Assembly (NCBI GenBank): GCA_002433055.1
Contig: DJHJ01000003.1
Span: 11,710-63,951 of the forward strand
Length of the DNA stretch: 52,242 nucleotides
Direction: 5' to 3'
DNA from: Acidobacteriia bacterium UBA6623
GTDB lineage: Bacteria; Acidobacteriota; Terriglobia; Bryobacterales; UBA6623
Below the pieces are notes generated by a model that saw nothing but the letters and a program-made list of their open reading frames with translations, made no database searches and was not told the origin of the DNA. Shown here one piece after another: positions 35,611-43,941 of the stretch. Both the position numbers and the translations under genes were made by a program. The number at the start of each line of letters is the position of its first letter. The stretch's first letter is position 1.

Positions 35611-37692
35611 TCAGCTCTTGAGCCATTTCCCGAGCAGGCGACGCATTTTTTCTGGATCTAGGCCAGTCTCAACTGAAAGAGCTCCACCAGCGCCGGCACC
35701 TGTATAGATCATTTGCGGCCAATGAAATTCTTTTTCGATCTTGTGATGGGGCACCAATTCCCCTTGGGAGTCCTGAGGATTCAGCACGAGTACTTTGCGT
35801 GGTGCTAATGTGGCATAGATATCGCTAAGGTCATATTCACCAATCACACCGGGCAAGAAACTGCCAAAGGGGTGCTTGGTCAGAGGGTCATCAGCGAGAC
35901 TGCGGAACGAAATAGGTCCCCCAACTGCGATCAGGTGACTGACGTGTGGATCTAGTGCGGCTGCGTGTGCGGCCACCAAAGCACCCGCACCTACGCCCGC
36001 GACCAGCCACCGCAGATGTCCACCGCGGTTACTTGCCGAAGCCAGTAGATCCTTTATTCGCTGACCGAGCAGTGGTCGGCCAGTCTCTACACCACGATAT
36101 GCGAAGAAGTCCTCTCGTGAGTAAGGAGAGCTAATGATGGGTAAACTAGGTTCACTCTCACCCCATCCACGAGGGTCCAATGCTATTACACCGTAGCCAG
36201 CTGCCATCAGTGGATCAATCACTCCTCGTCTTACAACTGGGTCATCCTTGCCCCGGTCGGCACAAACAAATGCTATTCCTCGCGCAAAAGCCTCCATGCC
36301 GTATACACGATTGGGCACAACTATACCTGCTTCTGGTCGGAAGTGTCCGACTTTGGTAATACGGCGAATCTTGTTAACAATTTTGTTCCGATAAATCTCT
36401 ATCGTGTGGAGATTTTCTGGAGAAGGGTAATTTTCAGCACTATCGCGAACTTGTCGCTTATTAATGGTAAAAATGGTTTCTGCACCGAAGAGGTTGGCAA
36501 CTTGGCCAGTCGGAGTGCAGTGAAGGTCCTGTTCACTAAATGTGTCGAACATATCATGAGATGTCCTGATGACATCCTGGTTATCCATGCTGAACTCTCC
36601 AGTCAACCAACTAGAGATGGCAGTACTGAGCGCAGGACCCAACGTGTGACTATCTTTGGTCTCAACTAGTTTGACCCTACTGTCTACCCCTAGGAGCGAA
36701 TAGATTCGAGATATCTCACGAAACACGGAGCGTGTTTCCTCTACTGACATAGATCCGCTGGTCAGAGAACCTATCATGATTGGCCTTGGAGCTAGGGCGG
36801 CCAGTAGCTCGGGGTGGTCTATGCCATTTTGAAGTGTTCTGGTGTAGACTTGCTCAGGATTAACTGGCAGCTGAGTTGCCACCCTTTGGCGAGAGGTCAT
36901 CAAAACTGCGGAGATGTAAATGATTGCTTTAATGCGTGGCTCTAATGGCGCTACCCGTAGAGTTTCCTCACCTCCGTTTGCAATGCCTGCCATGGCAATC
37001 CGGTGTACGTCAATATCAGGACGTGTCTCAAGATAATCAATTGCTCGAATGGCATCCCAGATGCGATAGTCCATTAGGTTGTTGCCGAGTAGGTAGCACT
37101 GATTGCCAAGTGCGCGTTGTTCTTCGATTACACTATCCACCATGGCCACATTCTGATCAGGGTTCCACATTTGCCTACGTTCTCCCAAAGTAATGGGATC
37201 CCACGTGAGTACTGCAAAACCAGAAAGTGCCAAACGTGTGCAGAATTTTTGGACTGCTTTTGCGGCTTTGCCGGCTCTGTCAGAACCAGGCGAGAAGACG
37301 ACAGTTGGTAATAGGCCAGTCGCTTTAATCGGTCGATAGAAATTAGCCGTCACATAGAAGCGCGGGCGACTTTCGTAGATCAGTTTTTCGACTGCAACCC
37401 CAGACCCTTTAAGAGTCTCTATGTGGCGAGTGTTCAATGGGTTCTGATGGAGTTGAGACTTATTTTTTAAAGTTGATGTTGCACTAATACGCTTCTGTAG
37501 CTGTACTAATTCGGCTGGCGAAGATAACGACTCTAGATAACGCTTGCGACGTTGATCCAACAGCTCGAGGTAATCGAGAGTGTATTCCCACATCATCGAA
37601 TCTAACCCCAAAACAGCCTCTGGTGAGGCATGAGCAATACCCGTGCCGAGTGCACTGAACAGAATTTTTCGTCGTGAAATGAAAAAGCCCAC
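35611..37692 (-). CDS. Two-domain alpha/beta-hydrolase-like exported protein lacking nucleophile serines
   Basis: 693-residue protein with an RR-type leader (ISRRKILFSALGTGIAHA) and two successive alpha/beta-hydrolase-like halves resembling acetyl xylan esterase/DAP2-type proteins (about 110-390 and 430-690). The nucleophile elbow, normally GxSxG, is GIANG in the first half (MAGIANGGEETL) and GVGAG in the second (VAGVGAGALVAA), so both serines are gone. The first half keeps a candidate catalytic His (TKDSHTLG) and the second a candidate Asp (LNPQDSQGE); neither half has a full triad. Esterase activity is therefore doubtful. The DUF1501/PSD1-type genomes carry many such proteins. Upstream is a structured 246-base intergenic region. 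Confidence 0.8.
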   Translation of the reverse strand: MGFFISRRKILFSALGTGIAHASPEAVLGLDSMMWEYTLDYLELLDQRRKRYLESLSSPAELVQLQKRISATSTLKNKSQLHQNPLNTRHIETLKGSGVAVEKLIYESRPRFYVTANFYRPIKATGLLPTVVFSPGSDRAGKAAKAVQKFCTRLALSGFAVLTWDPITLGERRQMWNPDQNVAMVDSVIEEQRALGNQCYLLGNNLMDYRIWDAIRAIDYLETRPDIDVHRIAMAGIANGGEETLRVAPLEPRIKAIIYISAVLMTSRQRVATQLPVNPEQVYTRTLQNGIDHPELLAALAPRPIMIGSLTSGSMSVEETRSVFREISRIYSLLGVDSRVKLVETKDSHTLGPALSTAISSWLTGEFSMDNQDVIRTSHDMFDTFSEQDLHCTPTGQVANLFGAETIFTINKRQVRDSAENYPSPENLHTIEIYRNKIVNKIRRITKVGHFRPEAGIVVPNRVYGMEAFARGIAFVCADRGKDDPVVRRGVIDPLMAAGYGVIALDPRGWGESEPSLPIISSPYSREDFFAYRGVETGRPLLGQRIKDLLASASNRGGHLRWLVAGVGAGALVAAHAAALDPHVSHLIAVGGPISFRSLADDPLTKHPFGSFLPGVIGEYDLSDIYATLAPRKVLVLNPQDSQGELVPHHKIEKEFHWPQMIYTGAGAGGALSVETGLDPEKMRRLLGKWLKS

Positions 37693-37791
37693 GGAAAGAG
37701 ATCAAAGAGTTGAACTTTCGGGAAGAGGAGTAAAACCGAAGTCCAAGAGACTATTAATTAAGTGCTAGTCCACTCTTCCTCCTATCTACCG

Positions 37792-37861
37792 AAAGGGACC
37801 TGTCCCGTCTGAGAGACGGAATCCCTTTACACTTCCTGCCATCTTCATGCTCGCGTGCAGG
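37792..37861 (-). other. Structured intergenic region: two consecutive stem-loops
   Basis: Between the dksA-like stop and the hydrolase start. First element, 37792-37828: outer arms AAAGGGA/TCCCTTT (7 bp) enclosing inner arms CCGTCT/AGACGG (6 bp, 3-base loop) with an asymmetric internal bulge. Second element, 37834-37862: arms TCCTGC/GCAGGA. There is no T-run, so it is not a simple terminator. It may be an RNA leader of the downstream minus-strand gene, a 3' element of the dksA-like mRNA, or a small RNA. It matches no riboswitch class I know. Confidence 0.45.
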
Positions 37862-37938
37862 AGAAAGCGCCGGCGTGTTCGATGTTAACGTGTGAGTGGA
37901 ACTAAGGCTAACTGGTACATCTTCCACTTGTAGTTGAT

Positions 37939-38322
37939 CTAAACACGTATCGGTTTAGGATCATCCCCTGCGAATTGACTCTCTAGGTCATACATTTCCT
38001 GGCAAACGATGCAAAGTGTTGTCCATGGAACTGCCTGGAGTCGCTTAGGGTTGATGTCCTCGTCGCATTCACTGCAAATACCGTATTTCCCGGTTTCAAT
38101 CAAATTCAGTGCGGTTTCAACCGCGCGCCTCATCTCAAAGCTGGTATTGATTGTTGTTACGGCTAGGTCCAGGTCGGCTCTAGACTGCATTTGGTCCACG
38201 GGGTCACTCAGACGTTCCGCTATTAAATCATCTTTTCTAGATGTTGACCCCTGCAGTTCTGCCAACTTTCGGTGCAGTTTCTGCTGAATCTTTTCCTGTT
38301 CACGCTTCTTGCTCTTCATCAC
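37939..38322 (-). CDS. TraR/DksA family zinc-finger regulator
   Basis: 127-residue DksA-like protein. An N-terminal coiled-coil region (KKREQEKIQQKLHRKLAEL and EMRRAVETALNLIETG) is followed by the C4 zinc finger CSECDEDINPKRLQAVPWTTLCIVCQE near residues 84-110. DksA binds the RNA polymerase secondary channel and with ppGpp tunes rRNA and amino-acid promoters; this shorter form may or may not be the ppGpp cofactor. The coiled-coil tip acids typical of DksA are not clearly seen. GGAG lies 8 bases before a GTG (38322), with an ATG one codon later. The HD hydrolase at 0.9 kb may act in the same alarmone network, an inference only. Confidence 0.88.
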   Translation of the reverse strand: MMKSKKREQEKIQQKLHRKLAELQGSTSRKDDLIAERLSDPVDQMQSRADLDLAVTTINTSFEMRRAVETALNLIETGKYGICSECDEDINPKRLQAVPWTTLCIVCQEMYDLESQFAGDDPKPIRV

Positions 38323-38467
38323 TTTACTTTCTCCAGTCTGAGAACTTCACTCAGACACTCTACAAATATCACCCACTTAGCAGTGGGTGCGCCATTTTCT
38401 TCGACGCTTCTCGGTCCATGTTGGTTACAAAAAAATTACGAGAAAACGAGAATCTCTAGGGTCAGCT

Positions 38468-39157
38468 CTAAAGCCTACGTCTAACTTGGCGGAAGATGCC
38501 CACCATCATGGACATCGTCAGGCGGCCCGTTTGGGTGTTTTGCCTACTGGGATGGTAGGAGCAAACCAGATCGGGCAACCTGTCTCCCAGATTATACAGT
38601 TTTCCGTGTCGAAAAGGGTAGTCAGAACGTTTTTTAATCAAATTTTTATATTGGAGTACTGACAGGTAAGCACCTAGGGCCAAATGCCCTAGCGCCACGA
38701 CAATACGTACATTGGGTAATGTTTCCAGTTCTCGTGCCAGAAATGGGCTACAAGCGCCGAATTCCTCACGGGTAGGTTTGTTGTCTGGTGGTGCGCAGCG
38801 GGCGGCAGCCGTGATGTAACAGTCCTTAAGTCGTAAACTATCATCCCGGGTAGTTGCTTCGGGTTGAGATGCGAAACCCGTGGCATAAAGTGTGCTGTAT
38901 AAAAAATCCCCTGAGCTGTCTCCAGTAAACATGCGACCAGTTCGATTCGCTCCGTGTGCGCCAGGAGCAAGCCCGATTACAAGCACTCGAGCGTGTGGAT
39001 CACCAAATGAGGGAACCGGACGACCCCAGTATTCCCAATTGCGATAGGCTCTGCGTTTGATTCTGGCCACCTCTAGGCTGTGCGCACGAAGACGCTTGCA
39101 TTTTGTGCAAGCTTCAATCTCGTCTTGTAGCTGACACAAGGAATCGACAACCGTCAT
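38468..39157 (-). CDS. Uracil-DNA glycosylase, family 5 (UDGb)
   Basis: 229-residue Fe-S uracil-DNA glycosylase of family 5, which removes uracil and some other deaminated or oxidised bases. Motif 1 reads GLAPGAHGANRTGRMFTGDSSGD, the UDGb form lacking the catalytic polar residue of other families, and motif 2 is SYHPSRQNTQTGRLT. Cysteines for the [4Fe-4S] cluster are in ACTKCKRLRAH, ARCAPPDNKPT and GACSPFL. GGAG lies 6 bases before the ATG. With the family 4 enzyme at 27.9 kb the organism has two uracil-removal systems. It lies upstream of the dksA-like gene on the same strand. Confidence 0.93.
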   Translation of the reverse strand: MTVVDSLCQLQDEIEACTKCKRLRAHSLEVARIKRRAYRNWEYWGRPVPSFGDPHARVLVIGLAPGAHGANRTGRMFTGDSSGDFLYSTLYATGFASQPEATTRDDSLRLKDCYITAAARCAPPDNKPTREEFGACSPFLARELETLPNVRIVVALGHLALGAYLSVLQYKNLIKKRSDYPFRHGKLYNLGDRLPDLVCSYHPSRQNTQTGRLTMSMMVGIFRQVRRRL

Positions 39158-39273
39158 AAGTAACTCCGGAGCCTTTCTTCCAAGTTCTTCAGTTCTATTT
39201 TAGCGACCATTGAATGGTTTTTGGGTGGAGAGTATAAAGCAGCCCCAGCCGTTGACGCCAATATTAGCAATAC

Positions 39274-39309
39274 TAAGTAATAAAATATTAGTTACTTATT
39301 ATAAAGTAA
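39274..39309. promoter_or_regulatory. Triple AAGTAA-type repeat upstream of hsp20
   Basis: TAAGTAA (39274-39280), its inverse TTACTTA (39292-39298) and AAGTAA (39304-39309) form two alternative dyads just upstream of the hsp20 promoter in an AT-rich tract. This layout suggests an operator array; it is not the CIRCE sequence. Confidence 0.4.
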
Positions 39310-39321
39310 TATAAATTATTA

Positions 39322-39351
39322 TTGACATATAGTTGTTTTGTGTTGTATTCT
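39322..39351 (+). promoter_or_regulatory. Candidate sigma70 promoter of hsp20
   Basis: Perfect -35 TTGACA (39322-39327), an 18-base spacer and -10-like TATTCT (39346-39351), 36 bases before the hsp20 ATG. No sigma32-type CTTGAA/CCCCAT pair is seen. Confidence 0.5.
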
Positions 39352-39387
39352 GTTGAGCATGGATAGAGTTTGAGAGGGAGAATCAAA

Positions 39388-39813
39388 ATGAACATCATCT
39401 CGTACAATGCTAGGCAGTTAGTTCCTTGGAGTGATTTTGACCATATGTTCAACGGACCATATTTTGAAACGAACAGCGAAAATACTTGGTCCGCAACTGT
39501 GAACATCCAGGAAGACGATAAAGCAATTGTGTTAACAGCCGATTTACCAGATGTCGCCGATGAAGATTTGGACGTCAAGGTCGAAAAAGGTGCGCTCATA
39601 TTGCGAGCAAAACGTCAGCCGGAAAAAGAGTCACAAGAAAAAAGATTTCATTGCCTTGAACGGGCGTATGGATCTTTTCATCGGAGTTTCAAACTGCCGG
39701 AAAACGTCAACACTGAAAAGATCGAGGCGAGGTATGACAAAGGAGTGCTTTGGGTTACTTTGCCGAAACGACCCGAAAAGAAAAATAGAAGCCGCCAGAT
39801 TCGAATTCACTAG
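39388..39813 (+). CDS. Hsp20/alpha-crystallin family small heat-shock protein
   Basis: 141-residue ATP-independent holdase chaperone. The alpha-crystallin domain (about 32-125) runs from WSATVNIQEDDKAIVLTADLPDV to YDKGVLWVTLPKRPE, and the C-terminal IxI motif that docks oligomers is IRI in RQIRIH. GAGGGAG lies 7 bases before the ATG at 39388, fixing this start over an earlier in-frame GTG-type codon at 39370. It is followed by clpB on the same strand; small heat-shock proteins hand aggregates to ClpB/DnaK, so pairing makes functional sense. A repeat array and sigma70-like promoter lie upstream, and a hairpin separates it from clpB. Confidence 0.95.
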   Translation: MNIISYNARQLVPWSDFDHMFNGPYFETNSENTWSATVNIQEDDKAIVLTADLPDVADEDLDVKVEKGALILRAKRQPEKESQEKRFHCLERAYGSFHRSFKLPENVNTEKIEARYDKGVLWVTLPKRPEKKNRSRQIRIH

Positions 39814-39830
39814 GGAGGTGACCATTGATC

Positions 39831-39865
39831 CGGTGTGTGTGAGTTGCTTCATCTTACGCACACCG
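39831..39865 (+). terminator. Hairpin between hsp20 and clpB
   Basis: Arms CGGTGTGTG and CGCACACCG pair over 9 bp with one G-T wobble and a 17-base loop, starting 17 bases after the hsp20 stop, followed by a T-rich but interrupted tract (TTGTTAATTTT). It could be a leaky terminator lowering clpB relative to hsp20, or an RNA-stability element. Confidence 0.45.
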
Positions 39866-39935
39866 TTGTTAATTTTGTGGGAAGTGTTAGATGGTGGTCA
39901 GTGGTATCACTAAACAACAACAGGGACAACAGGGC

Positions 39936-42578
39936 ATGATTCACTTTGACAAATTGACGCAAAAGGCCAGTGAAGCAGTGAGGCAATCGCAAACCCTGGC
40001 CACGGATAGCGGACATCAACAATTGTTCCCCGTGCATTTGTTGATTGCTTTGATCGAGCAAGAAGATGGTGTTGTCCCGACAATACTGTTGAAACTGAAT
40101 GTTCAGCCAAGTGTTCTGGTTACTGCTACGCGGGAGAGTTTGCGAACGTTACCACAAGTTACAGGTGTAGGGTTACAAGGGGAAATATATCTCTCTCCAT
40201 CGCTCAGGGAAACCTTCCAGCTTTCTCAGAAAGAGGCAGAGAGATTCAGCGATGAGTTTATCTCAACCGAGCATTTGCTGCTTGCTGTTAGTCGCCTTAA
40301 GCATGATTTAGCTTCAAGTCTTTTAGTAAAAGCCGGCGTGAGTCATGAAGCGATTCTGCAATGTTTGGCAGAAGTGAGAGGCTCACAGCGTGTTACTGAT
40401 CCCAACCCAGAGGATAGGTACCAGGCGCTTGAACGTTATGCATTTGATCTCACCGAACAGGCACGACGGAGCGGTCTAGATCCGGTGGTAGGTCGCGACG
40501 AAGAGATCAGGCGGATCGTGCAGGTACTGTGCCGTAGAACTAAAAACAACCCAGTGCTGATTGGTGAACCTGGTGTTGGAAAAACCGCCATTGTCGAAGG
40601 TCTTGCTCAACGCATCAATGTAGGCGATGTCCCTGAAAGCCTCAAGAATAAACGCCTAATGAGGTTAGATTTGGCTTCAATGGTTGCTGGCACCAAGTTC
40701 CGCGGCGAGTTTGAAGATCGCCTCAAGGCCGTATTAAAAGAAATAGAGGCTTCGAAAGGTGAGGTAGTCTGTTTCGTAGACGAACTGCATACCCTCATCG
40801 GTACCGGGTCAGCTGAAGGTTCCATCGATGCTGCGAACATACTCAAGCCAGCATTAGCTCGAGGGCAACTACGATGTATAGGTGCAACCACAATCAACGA
40901 ATATCGTAGTTACATCGAAAAAGATGCGGCACTAGAACGACGTTTCCAGATCGTTTCTGTTTCTGAACCGGGTGTTGAAGATGCTTTAGCCATTCTCCGC
41001 GGACTCAAAGAAACCTACGAAATTCACCACAGCGTCCGTTACAAAGATTCCGCACTTGTCGCAGCTGTCAATTTATCCGATCGCTATGTCAGCGACCGCT
41101 TTCTACCTGATAAAGCCATCGATCTACTGGATGAGGCAGGCGCCGCACAGCGCATGCAGATCGATTCGGTTCCTGTTGAAGTCGACCAAATTGACCGCAG
41201 AGTGATGCAGTTGAAAATTGAAAAACAGGCGTTACAAAAAGAATCCGATAAGGCATCAAATGAGCTCCTCCGTTTGATTGAAGACAAGCTTGAATCTATG
41301 CGTTCCCAAGCCACACAACTCCGTAATCGGTGGCAGAAAGAACGCAAGAGTATCGCAGAGGTTCAATCCTTGAAGGAACGCCAAGAAAAACTCCGAACAG
41401 AACAAGAAGATGCCGAGCGTCAAGGTAATCTTGAACGCGCAGCTGAGATACGTTACGGTGAGCTCGTCGAACTCGCGAGGGAGTTAGAAGAAGTTACGCA
41501 TCAGCTTGAAAAAGAGTTAGGTGATTCTAGTTTGTTACGGGGAGAAGTTGGCGAAGAAGATATTGCACGCATTGTCGCTAAGTGGACCGGCATTCCGGTA
41601 ACACGAATGCTCGAGGGTGAAATTCAAAAGCTTGTTCACATGGAGAAACGCCTCCGTGAGCGAGTTATCGGGCAGCATGAAGCTTTAACACATGTTTCGA
41701 ACTCTGTGCGGCGTAATCGTGCTGGATTGAGCGATCCATCGCGTCCGATCGGAACTTTTATTTTTATGGGACCGAGTGGTGTCGGGAAGACGGAGTTAGG
41801 GCGTGCCCTAGCTGAGTTTCTGTTTGATGATGAGAAAGCTATGGTACGTGTGGATATGTCGGAGTACATGGAAAAACACTCTGTCGCACGGCTAATTGGA
41901 GCACCTCCTGGTTATGTTGGCCATGAAGAAGGTGGCCAACTGACCGAGCATGTTCGCCGGAAACCCTACTCCATCGTGCTTCTCGACGAGATTGAAAAGG
42001 CACATCCAGATATTTTTAATGCGTTGTTACAAGTTCTTGACGATGGACGACTGACGGACGGTAAAGGGCGAACGGTCAGCTTTAACAACACGGTTGTCAT
42101 CATGACGTCGAACATAGCGCCAGCCAATTTTTGCGGGACTAATATTGGTTTTTCCTTGACGCACGACCAACATTATTCTAACCGAGACATAAATCGACTG
42201 TTGATGGATGAGTTACGACGGACATTCCGTCCAGAATTTCTCAACCGGATCGATGACGTCATTGTTTTCAACAAACTTAGCAACGAACACCTGAGTCAAA
42301 TTCTAGAATTACAATTGGTGAGACTACGAGAGCTGCTGATTGATAAAGGTATTGAGATTGAGATTGCCGATTCTGCACAGGATCTTCTGTTACGTGACGG
42401 TTACCAGCAGGAATTTGGAGCCCGTCCGCTGCGTCGAGCAATTCAGCGACTCATTCAGAACCCATTGGCCCTGAAGGTCCTCGATGGAGAGTTTTGTGAT
42501 GGTGATCTCGTGCTGGTCGAGGCGGACAAGAACGGAGCGACAATGCACTTTTCTAAGAGCCATCGAGTTGCTGCCTAA
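39936..42578 (+). CDS. clpB: ATP-dependent disaggregase ClpB
   Basis: 880-residue Hsp100 hexameric disaggregase that extracts proteins from aggregates with DnaK. Domains in order: Clp N-domain (MIHFDKLTQKASEAVRQSQ onward, about 1-145), first AAA+ with Walker A GEPGVGKTA and Walker B VCFVDELH, coiled-coil M-domain (about 395-510, rich in K/E/R/Q), second AAA+ with Walker A GPSGVGKTE and Walker B IVLLDEIEKAHPD, and the C-terminal D2-small domain. There is no ClpP-binding IGF/L loop evident. The ATG at 39936 gives the family N-terminus; an in-frame GTG/ATG extension from 39891 adds 15 glutamine-rich residues. It is downstream of hsp20. Confidence 0.96.
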   Translation: MIHFDKLTQKASEAVRQSQTLATDSGHQQLFPVHLLIALIEQEDGVVPTILLKLNVQPSVLVTATRESLRTLPQVTGVGLQGEIYLSPSLRETFQLSQKEAERFSDEFISTEHLLLAVSRLKHDLASSLLVKAGVSHEAILQCLAEVRGSQRVTDPNPEDRYQALERYAFDLTEQARRSGLDPVVGRDEEIRRIVQVLCRRTKNNPVLIGEPGVGKTAIVEGLAQRINVGDVPESLKNKRLMRLDLASMVAGTKFRGEFEDRLKAVLKEIEASKGEVVCFVDELHTLIGTGSAEGSIDAANILKPALARGQLRCIGATTINEYRSYIEKDAALERRFQIVSVSEPGVEDALAILRGLKETYEIHHSVRYKDSALVAAVNLSDRYVSDRFLPDKAIDLLDEAGAAQRMQIDSVPVEVDQIDRRVMQLKIEKQALQKESDKASNELLRLIEDKLESMRSQATQLRNRWQKERKSIAEVQSLKERQEKLRTEQEDAERQGNLERAAEIRYGELVELARELEEVTHQLEKELGDSSLLRGEVGEEDIARIVAKWTGIPVTRMLEGEIQKLVHMEKRLRERVIGQHEALTHVSNSVRRNRAGLSDPSRPIGTFIFMGPSGVGKTELGRALAEFLFDDEKAMVRVDMSEYMEKHSVARLIGAPPGYVGHEEGGQLTEHVRRKPYSIVLLDEIEKAHPDIFNALLQVLDDGRLTDGKGRTVSFNNTVVIMTSNIAPANFCGTNIGFSLTHDQHYSNRDINRLLMDELRRTFRPEFLNRIDDVIVFNKLSNEHLSQILELQLVRLRELLIDKGIEIEIADSAQDLLLRDGYQQEFGARPLRRAIQRLIQNPLALKVLDGEFCDGDLVLVEADKNGATMHFSKSHRVAA

Positions 42579-42723
42579 TTCTGGCAATATAAACACTATG
42601 GTCAGATCTTCTACATTGGAGGTTTTGCAACAATCCTCTCATGGGTGTTTCGGCAGATATTTTTTCTGAACAAGCGAAGACATCGGTACCAGAAAACCTG
42701 AAAGCTGCTAAATTCAGTTGTAA

Positions 42724-43899
42724 ATGGCAAATTACAACCCTGGGCGACATTTTCTACAAATTCCAGGCCCAACCAACGTTCCAGGTCGCATCTTGCAGGC
42801 GATGTCGATGCCGACGATTGATCATCGCGGACCAGAATTTGCAACCATTGCCCGGGAAGTTTTGACTGGACTGAAAAGTGTCTTTAGGACACAAAATCCG
42901 GTAGTCGTTTTTCCTTCCTCGGGTTCGGGAGCTTGGGAAGCTGCTTTCGTAAATACCCTTTCCTCTGGTGACAAGGTATTAGCCTTTGGCGTAGGACACT
43001 TTGCGACATTGTGGAAGGATGTGGCCACGAATTTAGGTTTAGGTGTCGAGTTTGTGGACACTGATTGGCGACGAGGAATTGACCCTTCTATAGTTGAGGC
43101 AAAGCTGATCGATGACAAAGACCATGCAATACGGGCGGTGCTGGCAATTCACAATGAGACTTCCACTGGAACAGTTAGTGACATTGCGAAAATCCGCCGG
43201 GCGATAGATCGTGCTGGGCATCCAACTTTACTTTTTGTGGATGCGATTTCGTCTCTGGGGTGTATCGATCTACATCACGACGATTGGGGTATCGATGTTA
43301 CGATCTCTTGCTCACAAAAGGGTTTGATGCTACCACCTGGCCTCGGATTTAACGCAATTAGCGAGAAAGCGTTGAAAGCTTCCAAAAATGCTGACTTGCC
43401 GAAATCTTACTGGGATTGGTCCCCCATGCTCTCCTTGAATGAAGGTGGTTATTTCCCGTACACGCCTGCGACTAACCTATTGTTTGGATTGCGCGAAGCT
43501 CTTCTAATGCTTCAAGAGGAAGGATTAGACAACGCCCTTGCCCGACATAGTCGCCTGGCTGAGGCAACCCGCAGGGCAGTACGTGCATGGGGTCTTGAAA
43601 TAGTTTGTATTGAGCCTCGGGAATACAGCAATGCTCTAACGGCAATTTACATGCCCGAACATCGAGGAGCAGATGATTTTCGACGGTTAGTTCTTGAGCG
43701 CTATAGTGTTTCACTGGGCTCAGGTTTGGGCAAACTCACGGACGCCATTTTTCGTATCGGTCACCTGGGTGATTTCAATGAAGCCATGCTTGCCGGAACA
43801 TTGTCAGCGATTGAAATGGGCCTAAGGGTTAGCAATACTCCGTTTTCAGCAGACGGAGTAAGGGCAGCCCTAGATTATCTTGTTGCCGAGACTACTTAA
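42724..43899 (+). CDS. Class V aminotransferase, serine/alanine-glyoxylate type
   Basis: 391-residue PLP enzyme of the serine-glyoxylate / alanine-glyoxylate aminotransferase group. The N-terminal PGPTNVPGRILQAM and HRGPEF blocks, FPSSGSGAWEAAFVN, AIHNETSTGTVSDI and VDAISSLG are family hallmarks; the Schiff-base lysine is K199 in SCSQKGLMLPPGLG. The probable reaction is transfer of an amino group from serine or alanine to glyoxylate, giving glycine. It is 42 bases upstream of the DUF2520 gene of the pantothenate cluster and 145 bases after clpB. Link to the pan genes may be through serine/glycine one-carbon supply for PanB, which is inference. Confidence 0.9.
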   Translation: MANYNPGRHFLQIPGPTNVPGRILQAMSMPTIDHRGPEFATIAREVLTGLKSVFRTQNPVVVFPSSGSGAWEAAFVNTLSSGDKVLAFGVGHFATLWKDVATNLGLGVEFVDTDWRRGIDPSIVEAKLIDDKDHAIRAVLAIHNETSTGTVSDIAKIRRAIDRAGHPTLLFVDAISSLGCIDLHHDDWGIDVTISCSQKGLMLPPGLGFNAISEKALKASKNADLPKSYWDWSPMLSLNEGGYFPYTPATNLLFGLREALLMLQEEGLDNALARHSRLAEATRRAVRAWGLEIVCIEPREYSNALTAIYMPEHRGADDFRRLVLERYSVSLGSGLGKLTDAIFRIGHLGDFNEAMLAGTLSAIEMGLRVSNTPFSADGVRAALDYLVAETT

Positions 43900-43941
43900 T
43901 GGATGTAGCAATAGGGTTGTAAAACGCAGCTCTATTCTCCG

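Noticed and set aside
37792..37828. TPP riboswitch, prompted by a CTGAGA on the plus strand
   Set aside because: The rest of the TPP core is missing and no plus-strand gene follows; the hairpin is better described as an unassigned structure.
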